Of a DNA stretch of 64,000 nt, positions 35,195 to 44,679 are shown piece by piece. The stretch covers positions 219,488 to 283,487 of the forward strand of contig NZ_KL544007.1 in assembly GCF_000711985.1 (NCBI RefSeq), written 5' to 3'. The position numbers were made by a program, and so were the translations under genes. Within the stretch, counting starts at the first letter, position 1. Every line of letters begins with the position of its first letter. A model generated the notes under the pieces. That model saw nothing but the letters and a program-made list of their open reading frames with translations. It searched no databases and was not told the DNA's origin. The DNA is from Rheinheimera texasensis DSM 17496 (GTDB lineage: Bacteria; Pseudomonadota; Gammaproteobacteria; Enterobacterales; Alteromonadaceae).

Positions 35195-36265
35195 TCAGAG
35201 CACACCTTTACTGCTTGGCAGCGCATCGCCGGATTTTAAAATCGCCTGACCCAGAGCGCGGCCAAAGGCTTTAAACAACCCTTCGACCATGTGGTGTTTA
35301 TTGCCTGGCGATACTGACAAATGCAGCGTCATCAACATGGCATCACAGAGGCTTCGGAAAAAGTGCTCAACCATTTCCAGATTCAGCTCACCAACTTTAC
35401 CTTCGCCGAGCGCAGCATCGAATTTCAGCAGCGGCCGGCCGGATAAATCCAGCACGGCTTCAGCGCGGCATTCGTCCATCGGCAACACAAAACCAAAACG
35501 GTTAATACCGCGTTTGTCGCCAATGGCTTGTTTCAGTGCCTGACCCAGCGCCAGTGCGGCATCTTCCACACTGTGGTGGTCGTCGATGTGTAAATCGCCG
35601 GTCACGGACAGCTGCAGTGAAAACCCGCCATGGGTGGCAATTTGGTCGAGCATATGGTCGAAAAAGCCAATGCCGGTGCTGATTTGATTACCGCCTTTGC
35701 GGTCCAGATCCAATTGTACGCTGATATCGGTTTCACGCGTGGTACGGCGCACTGAACCCACCCGGCCACGGCTTAACAGCTGGCGGGTGATTTCGGCCCA
35801 GCCCAGTGTGGTGCGGTCGTAGCGAAACGCTGGCAAGCCCATATTTTCGGCGAGTTGTACGTCGGTCAGACGGTCGCCGATGACATAAGAGCGGGTGAAA
35901 TCAACACGGCCTTGTTGCAGGTAATCTTTGACCAGGCCGAGTTTTGGTTTGCGGCAGCTGCAGTTGTCGCGCTCAAAGTGCGGGCAAATCAGCACGTCGT
36001 CAAAGCGGATACCTTGTGACTCTAACAGCTGCATCATCTTATCGTGCGGCGCATCAAAAGTGTGGCGCGGAAAACTGTCTGTCCCCAGGCCATCCTGATT
36101 AGTCACCATCACCAGGCGAAAACCGGCGTCCTGTAATTTCAGTAAAGCGGGGACCAAACCTGGCTCGTATGCCAATTTTTCTAGGGAATCCAGTTGCTTA
36201 TCAATTGGTGGCTCTTCCACCATTGTGCCGTCACGGTCGATAAATAAAATAGGCTGTCCGGCCAT
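35195..36265 (-). CDS. hisB: bifunctional histidinol-phosphatase/imidazoleglycerol-phosphate dehydratase HisB
   Basis: A 356-residue fusion as in enterobacteria. The N-terminal HAD phosphatase has [13 protein letters not shown] near 8 and the zinc-binding [17 protein letters not shown] near 101-117. The C-terminal dehydratase from about 165 has [31 protein letters not shown] near 205 and [12 protein letters not shown] near 234, with a C-terminal [15 protein letters not shown]. The ATG shares a base with the hisC stop (TAATG). The open frame continues 189 bases upstream, but that lies inside hisC. Confidence 0.97.
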   Translation of the reverse strand: MAGQPILFIDRDGTMVEEPPIDKQLDSLEKLAYEPGLVPALLKLQDAGFRLVMVTNQDGLGTDSFPRHTFDAPHDKMMQLLESQGIRFDDVLICPHFERDNCSCRKPKLGLVKDYLQQGRVDFTRSYVIGDRLTDVQLAENMGLPAFRYDRTTLGWAEITRQLLSRGRVGSVRRTTRETDISVQLDLDRKGGNQISTGIGFFDHMLDQIATHGGFSLQLSVTGDLHIDDHHSVEDAALALGQALKQAIGDKRGINRFGFVLPMDECRAEAVLDLSGRPLLKFDAALGEGKVGELNLEMVEHFFRSLCDAMLMTLHLSVSPGNKHHMVEGLFKAFGRALGQAILKSGDALPSSKGVL

Positions 36266-37368
36266 TATTGTTCCCCTGCGATGCCTGCGCTTTGCTGCGC
36301 ACAAAAAGTGGTGATTGCTTGTTCCAGCAGCGCCATTTCTGCCGGGCTGCCGATCGATACCCGCACAACCTGTGAGCATCCTAAGCGCTCTAAACCAAGC
36401 TGACTGGATTGGTTGCGGATCAAAATCCCTTGCGAGGCGATACCGCTGACCCAAGCGGCGGCATCTTCGACGCCCAGCAGCACATAGTTGGCGTTGGAAT
36501 TAAACACCCGGCGTACCTGCGGCAACTCGCTGGCAAAATGGCAAAAAGCGGCACGCAGCTCGTTGATGGTTTGAACGCTTTGGCGCATCCGCTGCTGGCC
36601 GTCATTTGACAACGCCTGAGTGGCAATCTCCGCAACAGGCGCGGCGATAGGATAGGGCGCAATCATTTTTTTCAGGGCGCCAATGACTTCCGGTGCCGCC
36701 AGTGTAAAACCACAGCGTAAACCAGCCAGCGCAAAGGCTTTGGATAAAGTGCGTAAGATCACTAAATTTGGATATTGTGCCAGTAAATCGACAGTGGACG
36801 CTTGTGGCACAAATTCGATATAGGCTTCGTCTACCACCACCAAAGCGCTGTCCCGATAGAATTCCAGCAGCTCGACGATTTGGTTGCGTGGGATTAAGTC
36901 GCCAGTTGGATTATTTGGGCTGCAGATAAACACCAGTTTGGTACTGGCACTTTGTTTGATGGCCGGTAAGTCCAGCGTCAGCTCTGCGGTTAAAGGCACC
37001 ACAGTGCGGCCGACCTGATTGCTTTGCGCGCTGATGGCATACATGCCATAGGTCGGCGGGCAAATGACAATGTTGTCATGGCCCGGTTCACAGAAGCTGC
37101 GAATAAGCAGCTCAATGCCTTCATCGGCACCGCGGCTGACCAGCACCTGCTCAGCTGCCACACCAGCATAGCTTGCGTACGCGGCAATCAACGCTGGCGG
37201 CTGACAATCCGGATACCGGTTAAAACTGCCGGTTAACTGATATTCCGGGGCTAAGGCGTTTTCGTTGGCGTTCAGCCAAACTGAGCCACCGGACATCGAC
37301 AATCGCGCTGAGGCATAAGGCACCAGCGCTTTGACGCTGTCGCGGGCTAAATTACTGATACTGCTCAT
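36265..37368 (-). CDS. hisC: histidinol-phosphate aminotransferase HisC
   Basis: A 367-residue PLP-dependent aminotransferase of fold type [17 protein letters not shown] near 29 is the HisC signature, [14 protein letters not shown] near 152, DEAYIEFVP near 182, and the PLP-binding lysine in [17 protein letters not shown] near 211. It converts imidazole acetol phosphate to histidinol phosphate. The ATG overlaps the hisD stop by 4 bases. Confidence 0.97.
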   Translation of the reverse strand: MSSISNLARDSVKALVPYASARLSMSGGSVWLNANENALAPEYQLTGSFNRYPDCQPPALIAAYASYAGVAAEQVLVSRGADEGIELLIRSFCEPGHDNIVICPPTYGMYAISAQSNQVGRTVVPLTAELTLDLPAIKQSASTKLVFICSPNNPTGDLIPRNQIVELLEFYRDSALVVVDEAYIEFVPQASTVDLLAQYPNLVILRTLSKAFALAGLRCGFTLAAPEVIGALKKMIAPYPIAAPVAEIATQALSNDGQQRMRQSVQTINELRAAFCHFASELPQVRRVFNSNANYVLLGVEDAAAWVSGIASQGILIRNQSSQLGLERLGCSQVVRVSIGSPAEMALLEQAITTFCAQQSAGIAGEQ

Positions 37369-38732
37369 TTAGTTTTCTCTTGCGGAATAGGAGCGAATTC
37401 ATCTTGCTGCTGCATTTTTTTACTCAGGCTTTTCAGGCGCAAACTGACGGCATTGGCGTGAGCGTTTAAGCTCTCCGCTGTCGCGAGTGTCACAATGGCC
37501 GGGCCAATCGCCTGTAGGCCTTTGCTACTCAGTGTCTGCACTGTGTAACGACGATAAAAATCCAGTAACGACAAGCTGCTGTGATTGCGACTGTAGCCAT
37601 AAGTTGGCAGCACATGGTTGGTGCCGCTGGCGTAGTCACCGGCCGATTCCGGCGTCCAGGGGCCAACAAAAATGCTGGCGGCATTTTTCAGTTGCGGCAG
37701 TAACTTATCGTCCTGAGCGGTCTGAATAATTAAATGCTCAGGGGCATATTGATTTGAAACCAAAGCGGCCTGCGCTAAATCTTCCACCAGAATAAACCGG
37801 CTGTGATCCAGCGCTTTTTTCGCGATGATGGCGCGCGGCAGGGCCAGCAACTGGTCTTCGAGGCGGGCCATCGTATCTTTCAGCAGCTTTTCACTGGGGC
37901 TGATCAGCACCACTTGCGAGTCCATGCCGTGCTCGGCTTGCGACAATAAATCGGCAGCAACAAAGGCCGGATCCGCAGTTTCATCAGCGATCACCAGCAC
38001 TTCAGAAGGACCGGCCGGCATATCGATAGCCGCGCCCTGCGCGTCGCGCGCCACTTGTTGTTTGGCTTCAGTGACAAAACGATTACCCGGGCCAAAAATT
38101 TTATCGACTTTGGCGATAGTCGCGGTGCCATAAGCCAGTGCGGCAATCGCCTGCGCGCCACCGACGGTGTAAATCTCACGGATGCCGCAAAGCTGCGCGG
38201 CGTAGACGATTTCCGGTGCAATATCAGACGCAAGCGGTGCGCCCGGCGGGGTGACCAGCACTACACGGCGGCAACCGGCTAATTGCGCCGGTACACCCAG
38301 CATCAGCACTGTGGAAGGCAGCGGCGCACTGCCACCCGGGATATATAAACCGACTGCGTCCATTGGCGCATGTTTCAGTTCACATACTACTCCCGGCGTG
38401 GTTTCGACCACTAAATCCTGTGGTTTTTGCGCAGCGTGGAATTTACGGATATTGCTATAGGCCAGCTCAATCGCCGCACGGCGCTCATCGCTGAGTTTAC
38501 CGAGCAACAATTGCTGCTGCACCAGGCTAAGTTCCAACGGATTGTTATCAATGCTGTCAAACTTCTGGCTGTAAAACTTCAGTGCTTTGTCGCCAGTATT
38601 GCGCACCGCTTTAATGATGGTGGTGACTTGTTCTGGCAGCTCTTCTGCATTTTTCAATTTGGGCCGGTTCAATACCCGGCTTTTACCGGCATCGTCCAGT
38701 TCGGCCCAACGGCTGATACGGATCTCGAGCAT
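37365..38732 (-). CDS. hisD: histidinol dehydrogenase HisD
   Basis: A 455-residue zinc enzyme, slightly longer than E. coli HisD because of a C-terminal extension of about 15 residues. VGLYIPGGSAPLPSTVLMLG near 131, DMPAGPSEVLVIADE near 240, LSQAEHGMDSQVVL near 262 and NHVLPTYGYSRNHSSLS near 373 are family blocks. It oxidises histidinol twice to histidine, the last step. It starts 3 bases after the hisG stop. Confidence 0.97.
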   Translation of the reverse strand: MLEIRISRWAELDDAGKSRVLNRPKLKNAEELPEQVTTIIKAVRNTGDKALKFYSQKFDSIDNNPLELSLVQQQLLLGKLSDERRAAIELAYSNIRKFHAAQKPQDLVVETTPGVVCELKHAPMDAVGLYIPGGSAPLPSTVLMLGVPAQLAGCRRVVLVTPPGAPLASDIAPEIVYAAQLCGIREIYTVGGAQAIAALAYGTATIAKVDKIFGPGNRFVTEAKQQVARDAQGAAIDMPAGPSEVLVIADETADPAFVAADLLSQAEHGMDSQVVLISPSEKLLKDTMARLEDQLLALPRAIIAKKALDHSRFILVEDLAQAALVSNQYAPEHLIIQTAQDDKLLPQLKNAASIFVGPWTPESAGDYASGTNHVLPTYGYSRNHSSLSLLDFYRRYTVQTLSSKGLQAIGPAIVTLATAESLNAHANAVSLRLKSLSKKMQQQDEFAPIPQEKTK

Positions 38733-38735
38733 GAT

Positions 38736-39644
38736 TTACTCCATCATTTTTTCGATCGGTAATACCAGTATAGAACTTGCACCCAGTGCTTTGAGCTGTT
38801 CCATCGTTTCCCAGAATAAAGTCTCACTGCTGACTACGTGTAAAGCGACTAAGTCTTCGTTACCTGCTAACGGCAATAAAGTTGGATTTTCGGCGCCGGG
38901 CAACAGCGCAATCACATCGGCCAGACGGGCGCGTGGCGCGTGCAGCATGATGTATTTGCTTTCATTAGCCTGCATCACACCCTGAATACGCGGCATTAGT
39001 TTGGAGATGAGTTTTAGTTGTTTGTCGTCATTGAGGTCCCGGCGCTGAATAAGCACCGCTTTAGAGCGGTAAATCACTTCGACTTCTTTCAGACCGTTGG
39101 CTTCGAGTGTTGCGCCAGTTGACACCAAATCACAAATTGCGTCGGCAAGACCGGCGCGTGGTGCCACTTCCACTGAACCTTTTAAATTGACGATGCGGCA
39201 ATTCACACCATTTTGTTTCAGGTAGCGGTTCAGCAATCGCGGGTAAGTAGTCGCGATAGTGCGGCCCTGTAAATCCTGAATCGACTGGTAATTTTCTTCC
39301 TGAGGTACAGCAATTGACAGGCGGCAGCCACCGAAATCCAGCCGGGCTAACACGGTGTAATCGTAGCTTTCGTTGTCGAGCTGGCGTTGCAGCGACATTT
39401 CTTCCAGCACGTTTTCACCGACAATGCCCAAATCACAGACGCCATCCATCACCAGACCCGGGATGTCGTCGTCACGTACACGCAGTAAATCGATGTCCAT
39501 ATTCTCGACATGCGCAATCAGCCGTTGTTCGCGCAGATTGATTTTCAGGCCGCAGCTGGTCAGCAGGGCCTGGGTGTCCTGTGACAGACGACCGGATTTT
39601 TGCATGGCGATACGCAGTTTTTTGCTTTCGATTAACGCGGACAT
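38736..39644 (-). CDS. hisG: ATP phosphoribosyltransferase HisG (long form)
   Basis: A 302-residue enzyme of the long, HisZ-independent type. [17 protein letters not shown] opens it; [18 protein letters not shown] near 66 and the PRPP-binding [18 protein letters not shown] near 170 are clear. The C-terminal ACT-like allosteric domain for histidine feedback is from about 225 ([18 protein letters not shown]). The start at 39644 gives the E. coli-like N terminus; the frame extends far upstream through the leader region, which is not translated as HisG. Confidence 0.97.
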   Translation of the reverse strand: MSALIESKKLRIAMQKSGRLSQDTQALLTSCGLKINLREQRLIAHVENMDIDLLRVRDDDIPGLVMDGVCDLGIVGENVLEEMSLQRQLDNESYDYTVLARLDFGGCRLSIAVPQEENYQSIQDLQGRTIATTYPRLLNRYLKQNGVNCRIVNLKGSVEVAPRAGLADAICDLVSTGATLEANGLKEVEVIYRSKAVLIQRRDLNDDKQLKLISKLMPRIQGVMQANESKYIMLHAPRARLADVIALLPGAENPTLLPLAGNEDLVALHVVSSETLFWETMEQLKALGASSILVLPIEKMME

Positions 39645-39668
39645 CGGTATTTCCTCTGATTTAAACTC

Positions 39669-39706
39669 TAAAAACAACAACCCCGGATCTCTCCGGGGCT
39701 GTTGTT
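39669..39706 (-). terminator. his operon attenuator hairpin
   Basis: On the minus strand, an outer stem AACAACA/TGTTGTT and inner arms CCCCGGA and TCCGGGG with a 4-base loop are followed by TTTTT. It lies between the leader peptide and hisG, 25 bases before the hisG ATG, where the his attenuator is expected. Confidence 0.9.
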
Positions 39707-39760
39707 GAACACTATGCACACCGGAGCTATCAGTCATAGCCACCGGCCTCTCAGGCATGG

Positions 39761-39799
39761 CTAGGAGAGTGGATGATGATGGTGATGCAGTGTGGTCAT
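39761..39799 (-). CDS. hisL: his operon leader peptide HisL
   Basis: A 12-residue reading frame, [12 protein letters not shown], on the minus strand 116 bases before hisG. Five consecutive histidine codons (CAT and CAC) are the control codons; ribosome stalling at them when His-tRNA is scarce would favour an antiterminator over the hairpin at 39669-39706. E. coli HisL has seven. No clear ribosome site is seen directly before the ATG (GTTATTT). Confidence 0.9.
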   Translation of the reverse strand: MTTLHHHHHPLS

Positions 39800-40168
39800 A
39801 AATAACATAATGTAAAAGTTCCGGCTGCAGACAAGGTCGTCTGGTGGCGTTTGGTTGTATACAAGTTAAAGGTTTTCTTTTGCAGCTGCAAGCACAGAAC
39901 CAAAGAAAATATTGCTGGCTTGAAAATTGTATTATCAATTAAAACAGTAACTTAAGTGTGTTATCCGTATCTTTTGCAATTCTCTGCGGATAAGTTTTTT
40001 CATTTTTAGGTCGAATAGAGATAGATAAAGCGATTAAAAAATAATCAAGATGTATAGTTTTTTTGGTTGATCAATAGTTTGGTCGCAGTAGGTGAAGTCA
40101 CGCAGTAAACAGCCGATAGCAATAAAAGTAGCCGGCTTTTTGCCGCTTATACCCGAAGAGGACAGTTG
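39800..40168. other. his promoter region and AT-rich intergenic stretch
   Basis: Between hisL and the next gene on the other strand. The his promoter must lie near 39810-39890 on the minus strand; I can point to TTGTCT with TTATGT 18 bases downstream, but it is weak. A self-complementary TTGCAGCTGCAA lies at about 39880-39891 and TTGTATACAA-like repeats nearby. The rest (39900-40100) is AT-rich and has no recognisable gene. Confidence 0.5.
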
Positions 40169-40480
40169 ATGGACGCGATTTTTCCTTACCTGGTGCGCCG
40201 CACGCCGGCGGCGGAGCCGTCGCAACGTTTAATTGAACCTGTGACAAAGTACACCCGCTTTAGTCCGGACGAACACGGCCATCACCACGAAATCTGGCAA
40301 TACCGTATCAGCGGGCGCCAGGAACAATCGCGGCAACAGCAACAATCACAACAGCAATCTGAGCAACAGCCGCAGCAAACAAAGCCGGGCGAACCTCAGT
40401 ACTTACCCACCAGCCACGCGGTCACACCGGAAGCTGACCAACATGCCGATGCCGATGGTCATCTGGATATTTACGTTTAA
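40169..40480 (+). CDS. small Gln/His-rich protein of unknown function
   Basis: A 103-residue protein. CGAAGAGGACAG precedes the ATG. The N terminus (MDAIFPYLVRRTPAAEPSQR) is followed by HGHHHEIWQYRISG near residue 36, a glutamine-rich stretch of about 30 residues, and a C terminus HADADGHLDIYV. The His and Asp clusters could bind a metal (inference). No family recognised; presence of a good ribosome site and independent position support a real gene. Confidence 0.65.
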   Translation: MDAIFPYLVRRTPAAEPSQRLIEPVTKYTRFSPDEHGHHHEIWQYRISGRQEQSRQQQQSQQQSEQQPQQTKPGEPQYLPTSHAVTPEADQHADADGHLDIYV

Positions 40481-40631
40481 TCGACCAGACACATAGCGAA
40501 GTGTTTGGACCCCATCCACCGGCTTTGGCATAATGCCGCTTTTGCCCGAAGCCGCGGAGTCAGCTTGTTGACTGCTTTGTTATTGCCATGTTTCGCTTTT
40601 GCGCTGACCTATTCGGTACACGGAGCCGCTG

Positions 40632-42578
40632 ATGCAGGCTGAAGTCAAAGCAGCCTTTGGACCAGGTGGCGCGCTGGAAAAAGCCATTATCGGCTTTCGC
40701 TCGCGTGATGCGCAGCTCGAAATGGCAAGTGCTGTTTGCGACAGCATTCGCGATGGCAAAGCTTTAGTGGTCGAAGCGGGCACCGGCACCGGAAAAACGT
40801 ACGCTTATCTGGTGCCGGCACTGCTCAGCGGTAAAAAAGTCATTTTGTCGACCGGAACCAAAAATCTACAGGAACAGCTGTATTTACGTGACTTACCACG
40901 AATTCAGTCCGCCTTGGCGCAGCCGGTGGCGACTGCACTGTTGAAAGGCCGCAGCAACTATTTATGCACGTTTCGCCTGACCCAGCATTATCAGCATGTA
41001 CCGGTGCAGGATGCAGCGCTGATTCAGGACCTGAGCCTGATTAAAAAATGGTCGAATGAGACCCAGAGCGGCGACATCGGCGAACTGACCTATATCGCCG
41101 AAGACTCCAAAGCGTTGCCTTATGTCACCAGCACCACCGACAATTGCCTCGGCAAAGATTGTCCGGATTACGAAGAATGTTATTTACTCAAGGCGCGCAA
41201 AAAAGCGATGAATGCCGATTTGGTCGTGGTGAACCATCATTTGTTTTTCGCCGACATGGCATTAAAAGACACCGGTTTTGGCGAATTGCTGCCGAGCATG
41301 GACGTGGTGATTTTTGACGAAGCGCACCAAATTCCTGATATCGCCAGCGATTATTTTGGTGAAACTTTTTCCAGTTCGGTGCTGTTGGATTTGTGCCGTG
41401 ATATTGAAATCGCCTGTAAAACTGAGCTGCGCGACCATCCGCAGCTGGCGAAAACCGCAGAAAAGCTGGCCAGCCTGACCAAAGACTGGCGTTTGCTGTT
41501 GCCGGAAGACCCACAAAAAGGCAACTGGCGTGATCTGTTCCAGAAGGCTGAACAAAAAGTAGCACTGAGCCGCATCAGCGACGTGATGCAGATGCTCTAT
41601 CAGGTACTCAAAGGCAGCCTGGGCCGCTCGGATTTAGTCGACAGTTGTTATGAGCGGCTGGCACTGCTGCGCAACCGGCTGGAAAAATTACTTGATGTCG
41701 ATAAAACCGGCATCAGTTTCTGGTTTGATACCAGTAAACGCCATATCAGCCTGCATTATACGCCGTTGTCGATCGCCGATAAGTTTCAGGAATTAGTGTT
41801 TGACCAGCCGCGCTGCTGGGTTTTTACCTCAGCGACTTTGTCGGTCGATGGTGGTTTTGACCATTTCACCCGCCAGATGGGTTTAGGCGCGGCGCGCACG
41901 TTGCAGCTCGACAGCCCATTTGATTATCCGAATCAGGCGATGTTACTGGTGCCACGTTATCTGCCGGAACCAACAGATGCAAAAATGGCACAGGCGCTGT
42001 TACAACTGGCAGTGCCGCTGATTGAAGCCAACGAAGGCCGGTGTTTTTTCCTCTTTACCAGCCACCGGATGTTGCAGTGGATGGCGCAGCAGCTGCCGGA
42101 CTATATCCGCCTGCCGGTCCTGGTGCAGGGCAGTACCAGCAAACGCGTATTGCTGGAGCAGTTTGTCCAGCTCAAACACGCAGTGTTACTCGGCACCGGC
42201 TCGTTCTGGGAAGGCGTGGACGTGCGCGGTGACACTTTAAGTTTGGTTATTATCGATAAATTGCCTTTTGCCTCGCCGGATGAACCGCTGCTGCAGGCTC
42301 GCAGTGAAGATGCGCGCCTGGCCGGGCAAGACCCTTTTGCCGTGGTGCAGTTGCCGCAGGCGGTCATTACGTTAAAACAAGGCGTCGGCCGATTGATTCG
42401 TGACGTGTCCGACCGCGGTGTGCTGGTGATTGCCGACAACCGGCTGGTCAGCCGGCCTTATGGCGAAGTATTTTTAAAATCGCTGCCGCCGATGCGCCGC
42501 AGCCGCAGCCCGCAGGCTGCAATCGAATTTTTAACGGCGATCCACGCTAAAAGTGGCTCTGAGCCGTCCAAAGCATAA
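40632..42578 (+). CDS. yoaA: DinG/XPD-family ATP-dependent DNA helicase YoaA
   Basis: A 648-residue superfamily 2 iron-sulfur helicase. Walker A is VVEAGTGTGKTYAYL near 48, motif Ia ILSTGTKNLQEQL near 73, the 4Fe-4S cluster cysteines are in SNYLCTF near 112, NCLGKDCPDYEEC near 173-185, and DEAH box VVIFDEAHQIPD near 223. C-terminal helicase motifs are FLFTSHRMLQWM near 472 and VGRLIRDVSDRGVLVI near 583. YoaA acts on stalled forks in E. coli. It is followed by tsaB 12 bases later, as in E. coli. Confidence 0.94.
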   Translation: MQAEVKAAFGPGGALEKAIIGFRSRDAQLEMASAVCDSIRDGKALVVEAGTGTGKTYAYLVPALLSGKKVILSTGTKNLQEQLYLRDLPRIQSALAQPVATALLKGRSNYLCTFRLTQHYQHVPVQDAALIQDLSLIKKWSNETQSGDIGELTYIAEDSKALPYVTSTTDNCLGKDCPDYEECYLLKARKKAMNADLVVVNHHLFFADMALKDTGFGELLPSMDVVIFDEAHQIPDIASDYFGETFSSSVLLDLCRDIEIACKTELRDHPQLAKTAEKLASLTKDWRLLLPEDPQKGNWRDLFQKAEQKVALSRISDVMQMLYQVLKGSLGRSDLVDSCYERLALLRNRLEKLLDVDKTGISFWFDTSKRHISLHYTPLSIADKFQELVFDQPRCWVFTSATLSVDGGFDHFTRQMGLGAARTLQLDSPFDYPNQAMLLVPRYLPEPTDAKMAQALLQLAVPLIEANEGRCFFLFTSHRMLQWMAQQLPDYIRLPVLVQGSTSKRVLLEQFVQLKHAVLLGTGSFWEGVDVRGDTLSLVIIDKLPFASPDEPLLQARSEDARLAGQDPFAVVQLPQAVITLKQGVGRLIRDVSDRGVLVIADNRLVSRPYGEVFLKSLPPMRRSRSPQAAIEFLTAIHAKSGSEPSKA

Positions 42579-42590
42579 CAGGAGCTTGAT

Positions 42591-43286
42591 GTGAAATTAC
42601 TGGCGCTGGATACCTCCACCGAAGCCTGTTCGGTGGCGCTGCAATATGACGGCCAAAAGCTGACGCTGGATGAAGTTTGTCCGCAGCAACACAGCAAACG
42701 CATTTTACCGATGGTGCAGCAGCTGCTCGCCGAATCAGGCCTTGGGCTAAATCAGCTCGACGGTATTGTGTTTGGCCGGGGCCCCGGCAGTTTTACCGGG
42801 GTGCGGATTGGCGTCGGCGTGACCCAGGGCCTGGCCTTTGGCGCAGATTTACCGGTGTTTGGCGTTTCGACCTTACAGGCCATGGCGCAGGCTGCGGTCC
42901 GCTTGCATCAGGCGAAGCAAGTCATTGCAGCCATTGATGCCAGGATGGCGGAAGTGTATCTGGCGCTTTATCAGCAAAGCGCCGATGGTCTGATGCAACC
43001 GGTGTGCGAGGAACTGGCGCGCAAACCAGCTGAGTTGCCGCCGCTGACTTTAGCTGGCGAAATCTGCGCGGTTGGCACTGGTCTTGTCACCTATCGCGAC
43101 GTTTTTTTGCAGTGGGCTTCTGATACGCAGCTTAAGATCAGTGACCAAGTGTTGTTGCCGTCGGCGCAGGATATGCTGACGCTGGCGGTCCCGGCCTGGC
43201 AGCAGCAGTTATTTGTCGCCGCTGAACTGGCTGAACCTGTCTATGTGCGTGATGAAGTGACCTGGCAAAAACTGCCGGGGCGTTAA
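42591..43286 (+). CDS. tsaB: tRNA threonylcarbamoyladenosine complex protein TsaB
   Basis: A 231-residue protein of the ASKHA fold. LALDTSTEACSVALQYDG opens it, and GIVFGRGPGSFTGVRIG near 59-75 is the signature. TsaB binds TsaD and TsaE to form t6A at position 37 of ANN-decoding tRNAs. The matching threonylcarbamoyl-AMP synthase (Sua5 type) is also in this window at 59931-60890. The stop is followed by a strong bidirectional terminator. Confidence 0.95.
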   Translation: MKLLALDTSTEACSVALQYDGQKLTLDEVCPQQHSKRILPMVQQLLAESGLGLNQLDGIVFGRGPGSFTGVRIGVGVTQGLAFGADLPVFGVSTLQAMAQAAVRLHQAKQVIAAIDARMAEVYLALYQQSADGLMQPVCEELARKPAELPPLTLAGEICAVGTGLVTYRDVFLQWASDTQLKISDQVLLPSAQDMLTLAVPAWQQQLFVAAELAEPVYVRDEVTWQKLPGR

Positions 43287-43308
43287 GCGGGTTTCGTGTT
43301 GCCAAAAC

Positions 43309-43342
43309 GATAAAAAGCGGCAACTTTTTGCCGCTTTTTATC
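43309..43342. terminator. bidirectional terminator after tsaB
   Basis: Fifteen-base perfect arms GATAAAAAGCGGCAA and TTGCCGCTTTTTATC with a 4-base loop; both sides contain an A/T run, so it can act in either direction. Confidence 0.92.
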
Positions 43343-43457
43343 GGGCTGTAAGCCCTGCTGCACAAGGGATGTAGCCATTTTTAACTAGTGCTTGGCAACT
43401 CCGGTTTTCTGGTTATAATGCCAAAAAATAGTGCTGGTTTTTCAGTCGGAATTTGCT

Positions 43458-43784
43458 ATGGCAGTGACCTTCAGTCAGGATCTCAATCGCACCAATGGCC
43501 TGCGTCAGGTCAATGGCGGCGTTGGGCCGCGCGCACTGAAAGACGCCACGCAAAGTCCGTCGCAAAGTTCTGCCCAAAATACGCCAAACGCCACGCCGCA
43601 AGGGCAGGGTGTCAAAAGCTCTGCCGAAGTGATGGCGCTGCTCGACACTGAGCAATTAAATCGCGCCAGTTACGACGCACCGGACCAGCGTCAGCAAAAA
43701 GCCATCTCCGCCTATCAATCTTTCGCCAGTCAGGATAAACGCGAGCAACTGCAGCAAATGTTTGCAGTTGATGTTTACGCCTGA
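43458..43784 (+). CDS. small hydrophilic protein of unknown function
   Basis: A 108-residue protein with GGAATTTGCT before the ATG at 43458. It is Gln/Ser/Ala-rich with no membrane segment: TFSQDLNRTNGLRQVNGG at the start, a low-complexity middle (QSPSQSSAQNTPN), and a C-terminal helical region KAISAYQSFASQDKREQLQQ. No family recognised; an upstream-extended start (43431) is possible. Confidence 0.65.
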   Translation: MAVTFSQDLNRTNGLRQVNGGVGPRALKDATQSPSQSSAQNTPNATPQGQGVKSSAEVMALLDTEQLNRASYDAPDQRQQKAISAYQSFASQDKREQLQQMFAVDVYA

Positions 43785-43896
43785 TCACCGGCTGATTTTT
43801 CCATTTTTCTGTGTGTCAGCGGTTTTTCACCGCCTGATCAATCCAACTGTCGCCATTTGTCGTAACTGATCACAACAACCACTCACGGGATTTGTG

Positions 43897-44679
43897 ATGC
43901 AGACCCAATCTGTTTGTTTAATTACCGGTGCAAGTTCTGGCCTTGGCCGGGCGCTGGCGTTGCAGTTTGCCCGTAGCGGCTGGCAGGTCGTCGCCCTGGC
44001 GCGCAGCCAGGTGTTGCTGGAGCAGCTGCGACATGAACATGCCGGGATTGATATCTTGCCGGTGGATTTAACCGACAGTGCGCAGCTCGCTGGCGCGACT
44101 GCCGAGTTATCTGCCCGTTACGGCCGGCTTGATCAGGTGATCCTGAATGCAGGCACCTGCGAATATGTCGAAGCCGAAGATTTAAATCTCGGCTCATTCG
44201 AACGCACATTTAATCTCAACGTTTTGGCCGTAGTGGCCTGCACCAAAGCCTGGTTACCTTTGTTGCTGCGCAGCAGCACTCCGAGACTCGCCATCGTCGG
44301 CAGTCTGGCGCACTTATTTCCATTTGGCCGGGCCGAAGCTTATGGCGCCAGTAAAGCTGCCATTAGCTATTTCACCGACAGTTTGCGCGTCGATTTGGCG
44401 CACACGCCCATTCAGGTTTGTTTAATTGAACCCGGTTTTGTCGACACGCCACTGACGCAAAAAAATGATTTCCCGATGCCGTTTTTATTGAGCAGTGCTG
44501 ACGCGGCCAGCCGGATCTATCGTGCATTAGCACTTGGCCGCGTGCGACTGCAGTTCCCGCGCCGGCTGACCTGGAGCCTGAAGCTGCTGAATTTGCTGCC
44601 ATATCGGCTGCGACAACAGCTGGCGGCGCGGATGGCGCGCCAGGCGCAAACTCATGCACGCGCTGGGTCTCCATCATGA
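43897..44679 (+). CDS. short-chain dehydrogenase/reductase
   Basis: A 260-residue NAD(P)-dependent oxidoreductase. The coenzyme motif is LITGASSGLGRALALQF near residue 9, ILNAGTC near 80 (NAG motif), the catalytic Ser-Tyr-Lys are in IVGSLAHL near 131 and AYGASKAAIS near 149, and IEPGFVDTPLT near 182. The start at 43897 follows GTG at 43894. It overlaps the DUF2878 gene by 4 bases (ATGA). Such SDRs occur beside DUF2878 and chalcone-isomerase-like genes in marine gammaproteobacteria, where they are thought to act in fatty-acid or membrane-lipid modification (inference). Confidence 0.9.
   Translation: MQTQSVCLITGASSGLGRALALQFARSGWQVVALARSQVLLEQLRHEHAGIDILPVDLTDSAQLAGATAELSARYGRLDQVILNAGTCEYVEAEDLNLGSFERTFNLNVLAVVACTKAWLPLLLRSSTPRLAIVGSLAHLFPFGRAEAYGASKAAISYFTDSLRVDLAHTPIQVCLIEPGFVDTPLTQKNDFPMPFLLSSADAASRIYRALALGRVRLQFPRRLTWSLKLLNLLPYRLRQQLAARMARQAQTHARAGSPS

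Noticed and set aside
36266-36454. The hisB frame extends 63 codons upstream.
   Set aside because: That part overlaps hisC, and the HAD phosphatase N terminus begins at the ATG at 36265, coupled to the hisC stop by TAATG.
39645-39938. The hisG frame extends 98 codons upstream through the leader.
   Set aside because: It contains the attenuator hairpin and the leader peptide in another frame. The HisG N terminus expected from the family starts at 39644.
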